Source: Microterricola pindariensis
GTDB taxonomy: Bacteria; Actinomycetota; Actinomycetes; Actinomycetales; Microbacteriaceae
Direction: 5' to 3'
NCBI RefSeq assembly: GCF_002936985.1
Contig: NZ_MPZN01000019.1
Coordinates: 1 to 63,243 of the forward strand
DNA: 63,243 nt
Numbering within the stretch: the stretch's first letter is position 1; each line of letters starts with the position of its first letter. Positions 51,630 through 62,231 of this stretch are shown piece by piece. A program made the position numbers and the translations under genes. Below the pieces are notes generated by a model that was not told where the DNA came from, searched no databases, and worked only from the letters and a program-made list of their open reading frames with translations.

Positions 51630-52781
51630 ATGTCGAATGTCGCCGCCGAATCCCTGGACCGCCTGCGCACCCGCACCAGCGCGAAGTGGGCGCACTTCCC
51701 CGCCGACGTGCTGCCGCTGCCCGTCGCGGAGATGGACTTCCCGCTGGCCGAGCCGATCGCGGCCGCCCTGCACAACGCGGTCCGCCGCTCCGACACCGGC
51801 TATGCCGCCAGCAGCCTGCCGCAGGCCGAGGCCTTCGCCGGCTTCGCCGCCCGGCGTCTGGGCTGGGCCGTCGACCCCGCCCGCGTCAGCAGCACCGCAG
51901 ACGTGTCGATGGGCATCGTCGAGGCGCTCCGCCAGGCGGTGAAGCCCGGTGACGGGGTCATCATCACTCCCCCGATCTACCCGCCGTTCTTCGACCTGGC
52001 GCCGGAGGCCGGAGCCCGCATCGTCGAGGTGCCGCTGGCCGGCGGCATCGAGGACGGCTGGGCGCTCGACCTGCCCGCCATCGAGCAGGCCTTCGCCGAC
52101 GGCGCCCGCGCCATGGTGCTCTGCAACCCGCACAATCCGGTCGGGCTCTGCCACTCGGCCGAGACGCTGCGGGAGCTGGCCGAGATCGCCGCCCGACACA
52201 ACGCGACGATCGTCAGCGACGAGATCCACGGCGCCCTCACACTGGGCGGGGCGCAGTACGTGCCATTCCTCAGCGTGTCGGATGCCGCTCGCGAGCACGG
52301 CGTCGCGGTCACCAGCGCCAGCAAGGCGTTCAACCTGGCCGGGCTGAAGTGCGCGCTCATCGTCACGGCGAGCGCCCGCGGCGACGCCCTGCGCGCGGCC
52401 ATGCCCTACGAGGTGGAGTGGCGCACCAGCATCTTCGGGCAGATCGCCTCCATCGCGGCGTTCCGCGACGGCGACGAGTGGCTGGACGGCGTGCGCGGCA
52501 CCCTCGATGAGAACCGCCGGCTGCTGCGGAGCCTGCTCGAGGAACAGCTGCCCGGCACCCGCTACCGCCTTCCGGACGCCACCTTCCTGGCCTGGCTCGA
52601 CCTCTCCGGCCTCGGCTGGGGCGACGACCCGGCCGGCCGCGCACTCGAGGTGGCCAAGGTCGCGCTCACGCCCGGCATCAGCTTCGGCGCCGAGGTGGGG
52701 CGCGGGCACGCCCGACTGAACTTCGCCTGCTCGCCCGAGGTGCTGAGCGAGGCCGTTGCACGCATCGCAGCGGCGCGGTAG
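51630..52781 (+). CDS. MalY/PatB-type aminotransferase (cystathionine beta-lyase)
   Basis: 383 residues, fold type I PLP enzyme. N-terminal SAKWAHFPADVLPLPVAEMD (the LPxWVADMD-like motif of the MalY/PatB group), ADVSMGIVEAL, IITPPIYPPFF, VLCNPHNPVGLCHS, IVSDEIHGALTL, and the PLP lysine in SASKAFNLAGLKCA. Cleaves cystathionine or cysteine conjugates to thiol, pyruvate and ammonia, or transaminates. ATG 51630; upstream ORF extension runs into the palindromic element and is rejected. Confidence 0.9.
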   Translation: MSNVAAESLDRLRTRTSAKWAHFPADVLPLPVAEMDFPLAEPIAAALHNAVRRSDTGYAASSLPQAEAFAGFAARRLGWAVDPARVSSTADVSMGIVEALRQAVKPGDGVIITPPIYPPFFDLAPEAGARIVEVPLAGGIEDGWALDLPAIEQAFADGARAMVLCNPHNPVGLCHSAETLRELAEIAARHNATIVSDEIHGALTLGGAQYVPFLSVSDAAREHGVAVTSASKAFNLAGLKCALIVTASARGDALRAAMPYEVEWRTSIFGQIASIAAFRDGDEWLDGVRGTLDENRRLLRSLLEEQLPGTRYRLPDATFLAWLDLSGLGWGDDPAGRALEVAKVALTPGISFGAEVGRGHARLNFACSPEVLSEAVARIAAAR

Positions 52782-52787
52782 GCGCGG

Positions 52788-53537
52788 CTAGGCGCCGCCG
52801 GCCACCCGGATCGTCGTGCCCGTGATGAAGCCGGCCCCCGGCCCGAACAGCCAGGCGACCAGCGGTGCGACGTCCTCGACCTCGCCGGCGCGGCCGAGCG
52901 GCACCCGGGACGCGACGCGATCCGGGCGCCCTGCATCGCCGGCATCCGCGTGGATGTCGGTGCGGATCGTGCCGGGCGCGACGCCGACGACGCGGACGCC
53001 CTCCGGGCCGACCTCCTTGGCCAGGCCGAGCGTCAGCGCGTCGAGGCCGGCCTTCGCCGCGGCGTAGTGCACGTACTCGCCCGGAGAGCCGAGCGTCGCC
53101 GCCCCGGAGGAGATGTTGACGATCACGCCGCCCGCCCCGCCCAATCGGGTCGACATCACCCGCACCGCCTCACGCGCGCAGAGCACGGCGGCCGTGAGGT
53201 TGACGTCGATCACCGCGCGCACCGTCTCGGCCGGGGTGTCGGCCAGCGGCCCAATGTGCATCGTGGCCCCGGCGTTGTTGACGAGGCCGTCGACGCGGCC
53301 GAAGCGCTCCAACGCCACGGCGAACAGCCGCTCGATGTCGGCCTCCCGGGTCACATCGGCCTGCACGATCTCGCACCCGGCGCCGCCGGCGCGCAGCTCC
53401 GTCTGCAGCGCCGCCGCGGCATCCGCGTTGCTGCGATAGCCGAGAACGAGGTCGTGCCCGGATGCCGCCAACTCCCGTGCGATCGCCGCACCGATTCCGC
53501 GGGTTCCTCCTGTCACGACAATGGCTGAACGAGTCAT
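52788..53537 (-). CDS. Short-chain dehydrogenase/reductase
   Basis: 249 residues, classical SDR. Cofactor motif VVTGGTRGIGAAIAREL, NNAGAT, catalytic Ser in VNISSGAAT and Tyr-x-x-x-Lys in YVHYAAAKAGLDAL. A Tyr-Arg after the second strand (LGYRSN) suggests NADP(H). C-terminal GAGFITGTTIRVAGGA is typical of FabG-like oxidoreductases. Substrate unknown. ATG 53537. Its stop is six bases from that of the convergent lyase gene. Confidence 0.92.
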   Translation of the reverse strand: MTRSAIVVTGGTRGIGAAIARELAASGHDLVLGYRSNADAAAALQTELRAGGAGCEIVQADVTREADIERLFAVALERFGRVDGLVNNAGATMHIGPLADTPAETVRAVIDVNLTAAVLCAREAVRVMSTRLGGAGGVIVNISSGAATLGSPGEYVHYAAAKAGLDALTLGLAKEVGPEGVRVVGVAPGTIRTDIHADAGDAGRPDRVASRVPLGRAGEVEDVAPLVAWLFGPGAGFITGTTIRVAGGA

Positions 53538-53562
53538 GCGTCAATTGTGCCCGTTTAAACGA

Positions 53563-53596
53563 CTTTGGCCGCCCTCAGTAGTGAGGGCGGCCAAAG
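53563..53596 (-). terminator. Terminator hairpin after guaB
   Basis: Perfect 15-bp stem CTTTGGCCGCCCTCA with its complement, loop GTAG, about 135 bases past the guaB stop and just upstream of the SDR start. The intervening 134 bases (53597-53730) hold nothing recognised. Confidence 0.75.
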
Positions 53597-53730
53597 CCCG
53601 CGTGCCGAAGCTGACACGCAGAATGTTGCGCTGTGGAGGCTGCCGCGGCACGCCCTCGACGTTGGCGCGTCTGCGGGCTACGGCTGCCGCCTTGCTGATG
53701 GAAGCGTGTCGCTGCGCGCCGCGCTGACCT

Positions 53731-55398
<1,668 letters not shown>

Positions 55399-55492
55399 TT
55401 AGGACATAATCAGCACTACCGCTGACGGAGTTGTCGGCGGCAGAGGCCCGGAGCCGGGCGAGTTTGCTCGTCGGCGCCCCCATGGAGGTGCA

Positions 55493-56806
55493 GTGAATCC
55501 CACTGAATCGGCTCACAAGAGGTCCCCCATACGTGCGGTAGCGATGGCGGTGATGCTCCTCGTCGCGCTCACCGTCGCACTGTTCGCCGGCGGCGCCACC
55601 CCCGCCCACGCCGACGACGTCGATGTAGACAAGTACGACTACGTACTCGCCGGCAACGTCACCTTCAATGGCACGCCGCTCGACGGCGTGCTCATCACCG
55701 TCACGGGGCCGGGCACCGACACCGAGGTGAAGACGGGCGCAGACGGCAAGTGGCGGGTCGGCGTCCCCGAGAAGGCCAGCTACACGGTGACATTGGACGA
55801 GGACACCCTGCCAGAGGGCGTCGTCGTCACCAAGGGCGGAAACACGATGACGGCCGAGTTCGGCCTGACCAAGACGAAATCGGTCAACTTCTTCCTCGGC
55901 GAGGGCACCCGGGTCACGGTCTCCTTCTTCGACCAGCTCATCAACCGGGTGGCAAACGGCCTCAACTTCGGGTTGCTGCTGGCCCTGGCCGCGATCGGGC
56001 TCTCGCTCATCTACGGCACGACCGGCCTCAGCAACTTCGCCCACTCGGAGCTGATCACCTTCGGCGCCCTCATGACGCTGGTCTTCGCGGTGAACCTCGC
56101 GCTGCCGGTGTGGCTCGCCATCCTGATCGCCCTGGTCCTGAGCGCCGCGCTCGGCTGGACATTGGATGCCGCGCTCTGGAAGCCGCTGCGCAAACGCGGT
56201 GTCGGCGTCATCCAGCTCATGATCGTCAGCATCGGCCTCGCCCTGGCGATGCGCTACACCTACCAGTTCTTCGTCGGCGGGGCCACGAGGCAGCTGCCGG
56301 GGGCCTCGCCGGCCAAGTTGCAGCTCGGCCCGCTGTCGCTGTCCTGGATCGACCTCACCAGCATGGCCATCAGCGTCGTGGTGCTGTTGGGCGTCGCCTA
56401 CTTCCTGCTGCGCACCCGCATCGGCAAGGCGACCCGCGCCGTCTCGGACAACCCGAGCCTGGCCTCGGCCAGCGGCATCGACGTCGACTTCGTCATCCGC
56501 GTCGTCTGGGTCATCGGCGCGGCACTGGCCGGCCTGAGCGGCATCCTCTGGGCGTACTTCCGCCCCGGCGTCAGCTGGGACATGGGCTTCCAGATCCTGT
56601 TGCTCGTCTTCGCCGCCGTGGTGCTCGGCGGGCTCGGCACCGCGTTCGGCGCCCTCGTCGGCTCGATCATCGTCGGCCTGTTCGTCGAGCTCTCCACCCT
56701 CGTCCTCCCCCCTGACATGAAGTTCGTCGGGGCGCTCGTCGTGCTCATCGTCGTGCTGCTGGTCCGGCCGCAGGGAATCCTGGGCCGCAAAGAGAGAATC
56801 GGATAG
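55493..56806 (+). CDS. livH: Branched-chain amino-acid ABC permease LivH with N-terminal secreted domain
   Basis: 437 residues, about 140 more than usual LivH. Starts with a signal peptide (AVAMAVMLLVALTVALFAGG, cleavage near AHA-DD), followed by an extracytoplasmic beta-sandwich of about 85 residues resembling carboxypeptidase-regulatory/CNA-B-like folds (GNVTFNGTPLDGVLITVTG, GADGKWRVGVPEKASYTVTL). The LivH core then follows: LIYGTTGLSNFAHSELITFG, RTRIGKATRAVSDNPSLASA, LVRPQGILGRKERIG. GTG 55493 is fixed by GGAGGTG six bases upstream. First gene of livHMGF. Confidence 0.93.
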   Translation: MNPTESAHKRSPIRAVAMAVMLLVALTVALFAGGATPAHADDVDVDKYDYVLAGNVTFNGTPLDGVLITVTGPGTDTEVKTGADGKWRVGVPEKASYTVTLDEDTLPEGVVVTKGGNTMTAEFGLTKTKSVNFFLGEGTRVTVSFFDQLINRVANGLNFGLLLALAAIGLSLIYGTTGLSNFAHSELITFGALMTLVFAVNLALPVWLAILIALVLSAALGWTLDAALWKPLRKRGVGVIQLMIVSIGLALAMRYTYQFFVGGATRQLPGASPAKLQLGPLSLSWIDLTSMAISVVVLLGVAYFLLRTRIGKATRAVSDNPSLASASGIDVDFVIRVVWVIGAALAGLSGILWAYFRPGVSWDMGFQILLLVFAAVVLGGLGTAFGALVGSIIVGLFVELSTLVLPPDMKFVGALVVLIVVLLVRPQGILGRKERIG

Positions 56807-56817
56807 GAGGCGACGCA

Positions 56818-57801
56818 ATGATCGACTGGGGACAAGTCTTTTCGAACGCGGCCGTCGAGCTGATCAGCCCGACCACCGCCGCCTACGCGCTCGCCGCGCT
56901 CGGCCTCGCCATCCACTTCGGCTACACCGGCCTGTTGAACTTCGGCCAGGCCGGCTTCATGGCCCTCGGCGCCTACGGTTACGCCATCTCAATCCTCACC
57001 TTCGGGTTCCCCGTCTGGGGCGCCGTGCTGGTGGGCATCGGGGCATCCGTCATCTTCGCCCTGATACTCGGCGTGCCGACGCTCCGGTTGCGGGCCGACT
57101 ACCTGGCCATCGTCACCATCGCGGCGGCGGAGATCGTGCGGCTGCTGTTCACGACGAACACCTTCGTGGCCGTCACCGGTTCGGCCAACGGCCTCAGCGA
57201 GTACAAGGATGGCTTCCGTGCGCTGAACCCGCTGCACTTCGAGGGCACCGCCGGCTTCGGCCCCTGGCAGCACAGCGCCGACGACTGGTGGGTGATCATC
57301 GTCTCCTGGACGGTCGTCGCCCTGGCCTGCCTGTTCACCTGGTCTCTCATGCGCAGCCCGTGGGGGCGCGTGCTGAAGGGCATCCGTGAAGACGAGGATG
57401 CTGTGCGCGCTCTCGGCAAGAACGTGTACTCCTACAAGATGCAGAGCCTCATTTTGGGTGGCGTGTTCGGCACCCTCGCCGGCATGATCTTCATCATGCC
57501 GCGCGCGGTGATCCCCGCGCACTACGCGACGTCGCTCACCTTCTTCATCTACGCGATCCTGCTGCTCGGCGGGGCGGCGACGATCCTCGGCCCCGTGGTC
57601 GGCTCGATGCTGTTCTGGGTGCTGCTCTCGTTCTTCTCCGGCTTCGTCGCCCGGGCCGTCGAGGTGGGCTGGCTGCCGATCTCGCAGGTGCAGGGCGGGC
57701 AGCTGCGCTTCATCCTGGTCGGCGTGGCCATCATGTTGATCGTGATATTCAGGCCCCAGGGCTTGCTCGGCAACAAGAAGGAGCTGGCTTTTGTCAAGTA
57801 A
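56818..57801 (+). CDS. livM: Branched-chain amino-acid ABC permease LivM
   Basis: 327 residues, about ten hydrophobic segments. Family signatures FGYTGLLNFGQAGFMALGAY, TLRLRADYLAIVTIAAAEIV, SPWGRVLKGIREDEDAVRAL and FRPQGLLGNKKEL. GGAGG lies seven bases before ATG 56818. Forms the channel with LivH. Confidence 0.96.
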   Translation: MIDWGQVFSNAAVELISPTTAAYALAALGLAIHFGYTGLLNFGQAGFMALGAYGYAISILTFGFPVWGAVLVGIGASVIFALILGVPTLRLRADYLAIVTIAAAEIVRLLFTTNTFVAVTGSANGLSEYKDGFRALNPLHFEGTAGFGPWQHSADDWWVIIVSWTVVALACLFTWSLMRSPWGRVLKGIREDEDAVRALGKNVYSYKMQSLILGGVFGTLAGMIFIMPRAVIPAHYATSLTFFIYAILLLGGAATILGPVVGSMLFWVLLSFFSGFVARAVEVGWLPISQVQGGQLRFILVGVAIMLIVIFRPQGLLGNKKELAFVK

Positions 57802-58705
57802 CGCGACCCCCAGTTCGAAGCCGGTCAAGTCCGTCGACCTGCACGTCGGCGACGCCGCCCCCGGCTGCAAGAAGAACGACCCGATCCTCATCGCCGATGG
57901 CGTGCGCCGCACCTTCGGCGGCCTGACCGCGGTCGACGTCGACCACGTCGAGATCCCCCGTGGCGCGATCACCGCACTGATCGGGCCGAACGGCGCGGGC
58001 AAGACGACGTTCTTCAACCTGCTCACCGGCTTCGACAAGCCGGATGCCGGCAGCTGGACGTTCGACGGCACCTCGCTCGCGCACGTCCCCGCCTACCGGG
58101 TGGCCAGGATGGGCCTCATCCGCACCTTCCAGCTGACCAAGTCGCTGGCGTTGCTGAGCGTGATGGACAACATGAAGCTCGGCGCGACCGGCCAGACCGG
58201 CGAGAACATGTTCCGAGCCCTGCTGCCCGTCCTCTGGCGCAAGCAAGACCAGGAGATCGAGGCGCGGGCGGTGGAGCTGCTCACCCGGTTCAAGCTGGAC
58301 GCCAAGCGCAATGACTACGCGGCCAGCCTCTCCGGTGGCCAGCGGAAGCTTCTCGAGATGGCCAGGGCGCTGATGAGCGAACCCACCCTGGTGATGCTGG
58401 ACGAGCCGATGGCCGGCGTGAACCCGGCGCTCACCCAGTCGCTGCTCGACCACATCCTGGGGTTGAAGGAGCAGGGGATGACGGTGCTCTTCGTCGAGCA
58501 CGACATGCACATGGTGCGGCACATCGCCGACTGGGTGATCGTCATGGCCGAGGGCCGCGTCGTCGCCGAGGGTGATCCGCACACCGTCATGCAGAATCCG
58601 GCGGTGATCGACGCCTATCTCGGCCAACACCATGACAGCGACCTCGGCAGCAGCGACGCCGACAACGTCGAAGCGATGAAGGAGCTCCTCGATGACGACA
58701 AGTAG
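57791..58705 (+). CDS. livG: Branched-chain amino-acid ABC ATPase LivG
   Basis: 304 residues. Walker A LIGPNGAGKTTFFNLLTG, the LivG-typical GLIRTFQLTKSL, signature LSGGQRKLLEMARAL, Walker B LVMLDEPMAGVNP, H-loop VEHDMHMV. N-terminus extended by about 30 residues. Starts with TTG 57791 inside the end of livM (11-base overlap), preceded by AAGGAG. C-terminal acidic tail overlaps the livF start. Confidence 0.95.
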   Translation: MSSNATPSSKPVKSVDLHVGDAAPGCKKNDPILIADGVRRTFGGLTAVDVDHVEIPRGAITALIGPNGAGKTTFFNLLTGFDKPDAGSWTFDGTSLAHVPAYRVARMGLIRTFQLTKSLALLSVMDNMKLGATGQTGENMFRALLPVLWRKQDQEIEARAVELLTRFKLDAKRNDYAASLSGGQRKLLEMARALMSEPTLVMLDEPMAGVNPALTQSLLDHILGLKEQGMTVLFVEHDMHMVRHIADWVIVMAEGRVVAEGDPHTVMQNPAVIDAYLGQHHDSDLGSSDADNVEAMKELLDDDK

Positions 58706-59471
58706 CCCCGGCACCTCTGCCGCCCCGGCATCCGCCCCCGTCGGCGAGGCCGTCGTGGAGGTGCGCTCCATCACGGCGGGGTACCTGCCCGGCATCAACA
58801 TCCTCACCGACTGCTCCCTCATGGCCAGGCAGGGTGAGCTGATCGGCATCATCGGCCCGAACGGCGCGGGCAAGTCCACCCTGCTCAAATCGATCTTCGG
58901 CCTGGTCAAGGTGCGCGGAGGCGGCATCTTCCTGCACGGCGAGGAGATCACCAACCTCAAGGCGAACAAGCTGGTCGGCAAGGGCGTCGGCTTCGTGCCG
59001 CAGACGAACAACGTGTTCCCGACGCTGACCATCCAGGAGAACCTGGAGATGGGCATCTACCAGAAGCCGAAGGGCCTGGCCGAGCGGCTGGAGTTCGTCA
59101 CGGCGATCTTCCCCGAGCTCGGCAAGCGGCTCTCGCAGCGCGCAGGATCGCTCTCCGGCGGCGAGCGCCAGATGGTGGCCATGTCGCGCGCGCTGATGAT
59201 GGGCCCGCACGTGCTCCTGCTCGACGAGCCGAGCGCCGGCCTCTCCCCCGTGCGGCAGGACGAGGCCTTCCTCCGCGTCAAGGAGATCAACAAGGCCGGC
59301 GTCACCACGATCATGGTGGAGCAGAATGCCCGCCGCTGCCTGCAGATCTGCGACCGCGGCTACGTGCTGGACCAGGGCCACGACGCCTACACGGGCACCG
59401 GCCGCGAGTTGCTGAACGACCCGAAGGTGATCGGCCTCTACCTCGGCACCCTCGGCCAGGACGACGAGTAG
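58692..59471 (+). CDS. livF: Branched-chain amino-acid ABC ATPase LivF
   Basis: 259 residues. Walker A IIGPNGAGKSTLLKSIFGLV, GVGFVPQTNNVFPTLTIQEN, signature SLSGGERQMVAMSRALM, Walker B VLLLDEPSAGLSP, H-loop MVEQNARRC. ATG 58692, 14-base overlap with livG. Last gene of the importer operon; the binding protein lies convergent downstream. Confidence 0.95.
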   Translation: MTTSSPGTSAAPASAPVGEAVVEVRSITAGYLPGINILTDCSLMARQGELIGIIGPNGAGKSTLLKSIFGLVKVRGGGIFLHGEEITNLKANKLVGKGVGFVPQTNNVFPTLTIQENLEMGIYQKPKGLAERLEFVTAIFPELGKRLSQRAGSLSGGERQMVAMSRALMMGPHVLLLDEPSAGLSPVRQDEAFLRVKEINKAGVTTIMVEQNARRCLQICDRGYVLDQGHDAYTGTGRELLNDPKVIGLYLGTLGQDDE

Positions 59472-59492
59472 CGCCGCGCCCGGCCGGCCGCT

Positions 59493-59555
59493 CTGCGCCA
59501 CTTGGTGCGCCTCTGCGCCACCTGATGTGGCGCGGAGCCCCACGAAGTGGCGCAG
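59493..59555. repeat. Third palindrome of the CGCCACTTCGG family
   Basis: Arms 59493-59521 and 59527-59555 pair over 29 bases with four mismatches, spacer five bases. Outer CTGCGCCACTT, inner CTGCGCCAC, so the arm end repeats its start. Sits 21 bases after the livF stop. Confidence 0.7.
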
Positions 59556-59594
59556 TCGGCGCTGAGACGGCGCCGTCATCCGTCGCACGACGCA

Positions 59595-59626
59595 GGGAGG
59601 GCCCCGGCCGAAGCCGGGGCCCTCCC
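59595..59626. terminator. Terminator between livF and the binding-protein gene
   Basis: Perfect 14-bp stem GGGAGGGCCCCGGC with its complement, loop CGAA, 16 bases from the binding-protein stop; usable from both sides. Confidence 0.85.
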
Positions 59627-59642
59627 CTACTCAGTGAAGCGA

Positions 59643-60953
59643 CTAGTTCAGGCGCTTCGACGGCACGTTCGTGGCGTCGTACTCGTAGATGCCGATGGTC
59701 GCCTCGGTCGGGTCACCGTTCTCGTCGAAGGTGATCGGGCCGGAGAAGCCGTCGTAGTCGATCTGCTTGCCCTCCTTGAGCAGGGCGACGCCTTCCTCGA
59801 AGGTGGTGACCTTCTCGCCGTCGCCGTCGCCGCCGGACACCTGGCGCAGGTAGTCGGCGATCGACTGGCCCGAGGTGTCGTTGGCTGCGTAGGCGGCCAG
59901 CGCGAAGAGCACGATGTTGTCGTACGACTCGGGCGCGTAGGTGAAGTCGGTCAGCGTCGGGTCGACGGTGAGCAGGCGGTCCGTGAAGTCACCGAGCTTG
60001 GTGAGGTCAAGGCCCGGCTTGGTGCCCTTCGATCCGGCGATGAGGCCGGGGGCGAAGTCGGCGCTGTAGTCGACGAGGTTGCCGTCGACGAGGTACAGCT
60101 TGTCACCGGGGAAACCGGAACCGACCAGCTCGGGGATGATGATCTTGCTCTGGTCGAAGGTGATCAGGGCGATCGCATCCGGGTTCTGCGCGGTCACGTC
60201 GGCGATCTGCGTCGTGAAGTTGGTGTCACCCGTGTTGAAGCTGGACTCCGCGACAACGGTTCCTCCGCCGGCCTCGAAGTTGGTCTTCGTGGTCTCGGCG
60301 AGGCCGGTGCCGTATGCGTCGTTCTGGTAGATGATGCCGAGGGTGCTGTTGCCGTCCTCTGCGATGAGGTTGCCGAGCACCTCGCCCTGCAGCACATCGG
60401 AGGGCGCCGTGCGCCAGTACAGGCCGTTGTCGGCGATGTTGGAGAGGTCGAGGCCCGTGTTGGACGGCGACATCAGCACGACACCGGCGCTGGTGACCTG
60501 CTCGTAGATGTTGCGGGTCTGCGCGGATGCCGCGGCACCGGAGATGGCCGAGACGCCCTGCGAGAGCAGGTCGGTGACCGAGGTGGTCACGACGTCGACG
60601 CTGGTGTCACCCTCGTCGCGCACGATCAGCTCGAGCTGGATGCCGAGGTCGGCGGCGTTGATGTCCTCGACGGCGAGCTTCGCGGCCGCGATCTGGGGCG
60701 GGCCGAGGAACGCGAGCGAACCGCTCTGCGGGGCCAGCTGGCCGACCTTCATCGACAGGTCGCGGTCGCCCGCCTCGATGGGCAGCGCGCTGCCTGCATC
60801 GGCGGTCGCCGTTTCGGAGGGCGACGTGGTCGCCTCCGGAGAGGCTCCGCTGCTGCATCCGGTGAGAACAAGTGCGCTGACGCCGATGAGGGCGACTCCG
60901 CTCAGCATGGCCCGGACAGAGCGCGAAGCCGAGGCCTTCACTATTACACTCAT
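59643..60953 (-). CDS. Branched-chain amino-acid-binding lipoprotein (LivK/Peripla_BP_6)
   Basis: 436 residues. Lipoprotein signal with hydrophobic LSGVALIGVSALVLTGCSS, a Ser/Thr-rich linker, then a type-I periplasmic-binding fold: MKVGQLAPQSGSLAFLGPPQ, SAISGAAASAQTRNIYEQVT, VVLMSPSNTG, STLGIIYQNDAYGTG, YAPESYDNIVLFALAAYAA. ATG 60953 with AAGGAG. Encoded on the opposite strand, tail to tail with livHMGF, so it has its own promoter. Confidence 0.95.
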   Translation of the reverse strand: MSVIVKASASRSVRAMLSGVALIGVSALVLTGCSSGASPEATTSPSETATADAGSALPIEAGDRDLSMKVGQLAPQSGSLAFLGPPQIAAAKLAVEDINAADLGIQLELIVRDEGDTSVDVVTTSVTDLLSQGVSAISGAAASAQTRNIYEQVTSAGVVLMSPSNTGLDLSNIADNGLYWRTAPSDVLQGEVLGNLIAEDGNSTLGIIYQNDAYGTGLAETTKTNFEAGGGTVVAESSFNTGDTNFTTQIADVTAQNPDAIALITFDQSKIIIPELVGSGFPGDKLYLVDGNLVDYSADFAPGLIAGSKGTKPGLDLTKLGDFTDRLLTVDPTLTDFTYAPESYDNIVLFALAAYAANDTSGQSIADYLRQVSGGDGDGEKVTTFEEGVALLKEGKQIDYDGFSGPITFDENGDPTEATIGIYEYDATNVPSKRLN

Positions 60954-61141
60954 GGTGCTCCTTGGCTCGATCAAACACTGGTGAGGCAGTTCGGACGACT
61001 GCCGTTGAGTCACAGTATTGTCCGCCGCACGCCGAAACAAGGTTTTTGTGGCCACAACGTTGCGTCCCGTGTCAAATCGTTACATCCTCCGGACGTGCCG
61101 CCCACTGCCCCGGTGCAGGCTCGCGCCGCGTGCGGGCGCGC

Positions 61142-62095
61142 TCAGACGAGTTCGGGGATGCTGCGCCGGCCGTTGCGCGTGCCGACGGCGGCATCCACCG
61201 CGAGGATCACCAGCGCCAGCCAGACCAGGGAGAACCCGACCCAGCGTGCGGTCGACATGGCCTCGTTCAAGATCAGCACGCCGACGAGGAACTGGATGAT
61301 GGGCGCGAAGTACTGGATGAAGCCGAGCACGACCAGAGGAAGGCGCCGCGATGCCGCCGCGAAGAACAGCAGCGGGATGGCGGTAATCACGCCGGTGCCG
61401 ATCAGCAGCAGCGTGTGCACGGCGCTGACCGTGCCGAACGTGATGCCGGTGGTCGCCCCGACCACGAGGAGCTGGATCACGGCGACCGGCAGCAGCCAGA
61501 GCGTCTCCATGCTCAGGCCGGCGACGGCGTCGACCGTGGGGCCCACCCGCTTCTTGATGTAGCCGTAGAACCCGAACGAGAACGCGAGCGTGAGCGCGAT
61601 CCAGGGCACGCTGCCCGCACTGATCGCCAGCACCAGCACGGCCACGAGGCTGATCCCGACTGCGGCCCACTGTGCCGGGCGCAGCTTCTCGCGCAGGAAG
61701 AAGACGCCGAGGAAGACGGTGACGATGGGGTTGATGAAGTAACCCAGCGAGGCCTCGACGACCTGGCCGCTCAGGGTGCCGTAGACGTAGGTCTGCCAGT
61801 TGACGTAGATGAGCACGCCGGCCGCCGCCATGGTGAAGGCGATGCGCGGCCGCTTGAGCAGGGCGAGGAAGAGCCGGTAGCGGCGCGTGATCGCGAGCAG
61901 GATCGCGCAGAACACCAGCGAGAACACGATCCGCCAGGCGACCACTTCGAACGCGCCGGTCGGCGCGAGGGCGATGAAGTAGATGGGCAGGAAGCCCCAG
62001 AGCACATAGGCGGAGACCGCGTAGATCAGGCCGGCGCGGCGGGTACCGGCATCCGTCACCGGAGCTGTCGTCTGCTGGTCAACGGATTCTGGCAC
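61142..62095 (-). CDS. rarD: EamA-family transporter RarD
   Basis: 317 residues, ten hydrophobic segments in two EamA halves. RarD signatures: AYVLWGFLPIYFIALAPTGA, EVVAWRIVFSLVFCAILL, VNWQTYVYGTLSGQVVEASL, GYFINPIVTVFLGVFFLREK, QYFAPIIQFLVGVLIL. Drug/metabolite-type transporter; RarD substrates are poorly known (chloramphenicol sensitivity in E. coli). ATG 62095. Confidence 0.93.
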   Translation of the reverse strand: MPESVDQQTTAPVTDAGTRRAGLIYAVSAYVLWGFLPIYFIALAPTGAFEVVAWRIVFSLVFCAILLAITRRYRLFLALLKRPRIAFTMAAAGVLIYVNWQTYVYGTLSGQVVEASLGYFINPIVTVFLGVFFLREKLRPAQWAAVGISLVAVLVLAISAGSVPWIALTLAFSFGFYGYIKKRVGPTVDAVAGLSMETLWLLPVAVIQLLVVGATTGITFGTVSAVHTLLLIGTGVITAIPLLFFAAASRRLPLVVLGFIQYFAPIIQFLVGVLILNEAMSTARWVGFSLVWLALVILAVDAAVGTRNGRRSIPELV

Positions 62096-62165
62096 CTCGG
62101 GAGTCTACGCCTGCATACAGTGCGCAGCGGGCCGACCCGCGCCCAGATGGGGAGCGCGGACAACA

Positions 62166-62198
62166 AAAGACCCGGACGGCAGGGCCATCCGGGTCTTT
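62166..62198 (-). terminator. Terminator after groES
   Basis: Perfect 11-bp stem AAAGACCCGGA/TCCGGGTCTTT with an 11-base loop, followed on the minus strand by TTG; 33 bases past the groES stop. Confidence 0.8.
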
Positions 62199-62231
62199 CG
62201 CGAAAACGCTGAGAATCAGCGGGAGAGGTGC

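Noticed and set aside
53597-53730. Possible small RNA between guaB and its terminator
   Set aside because: No promoter, no conserved structure and no reading frame could be supported by eye; most simply the 3' untranslated part of guaB.
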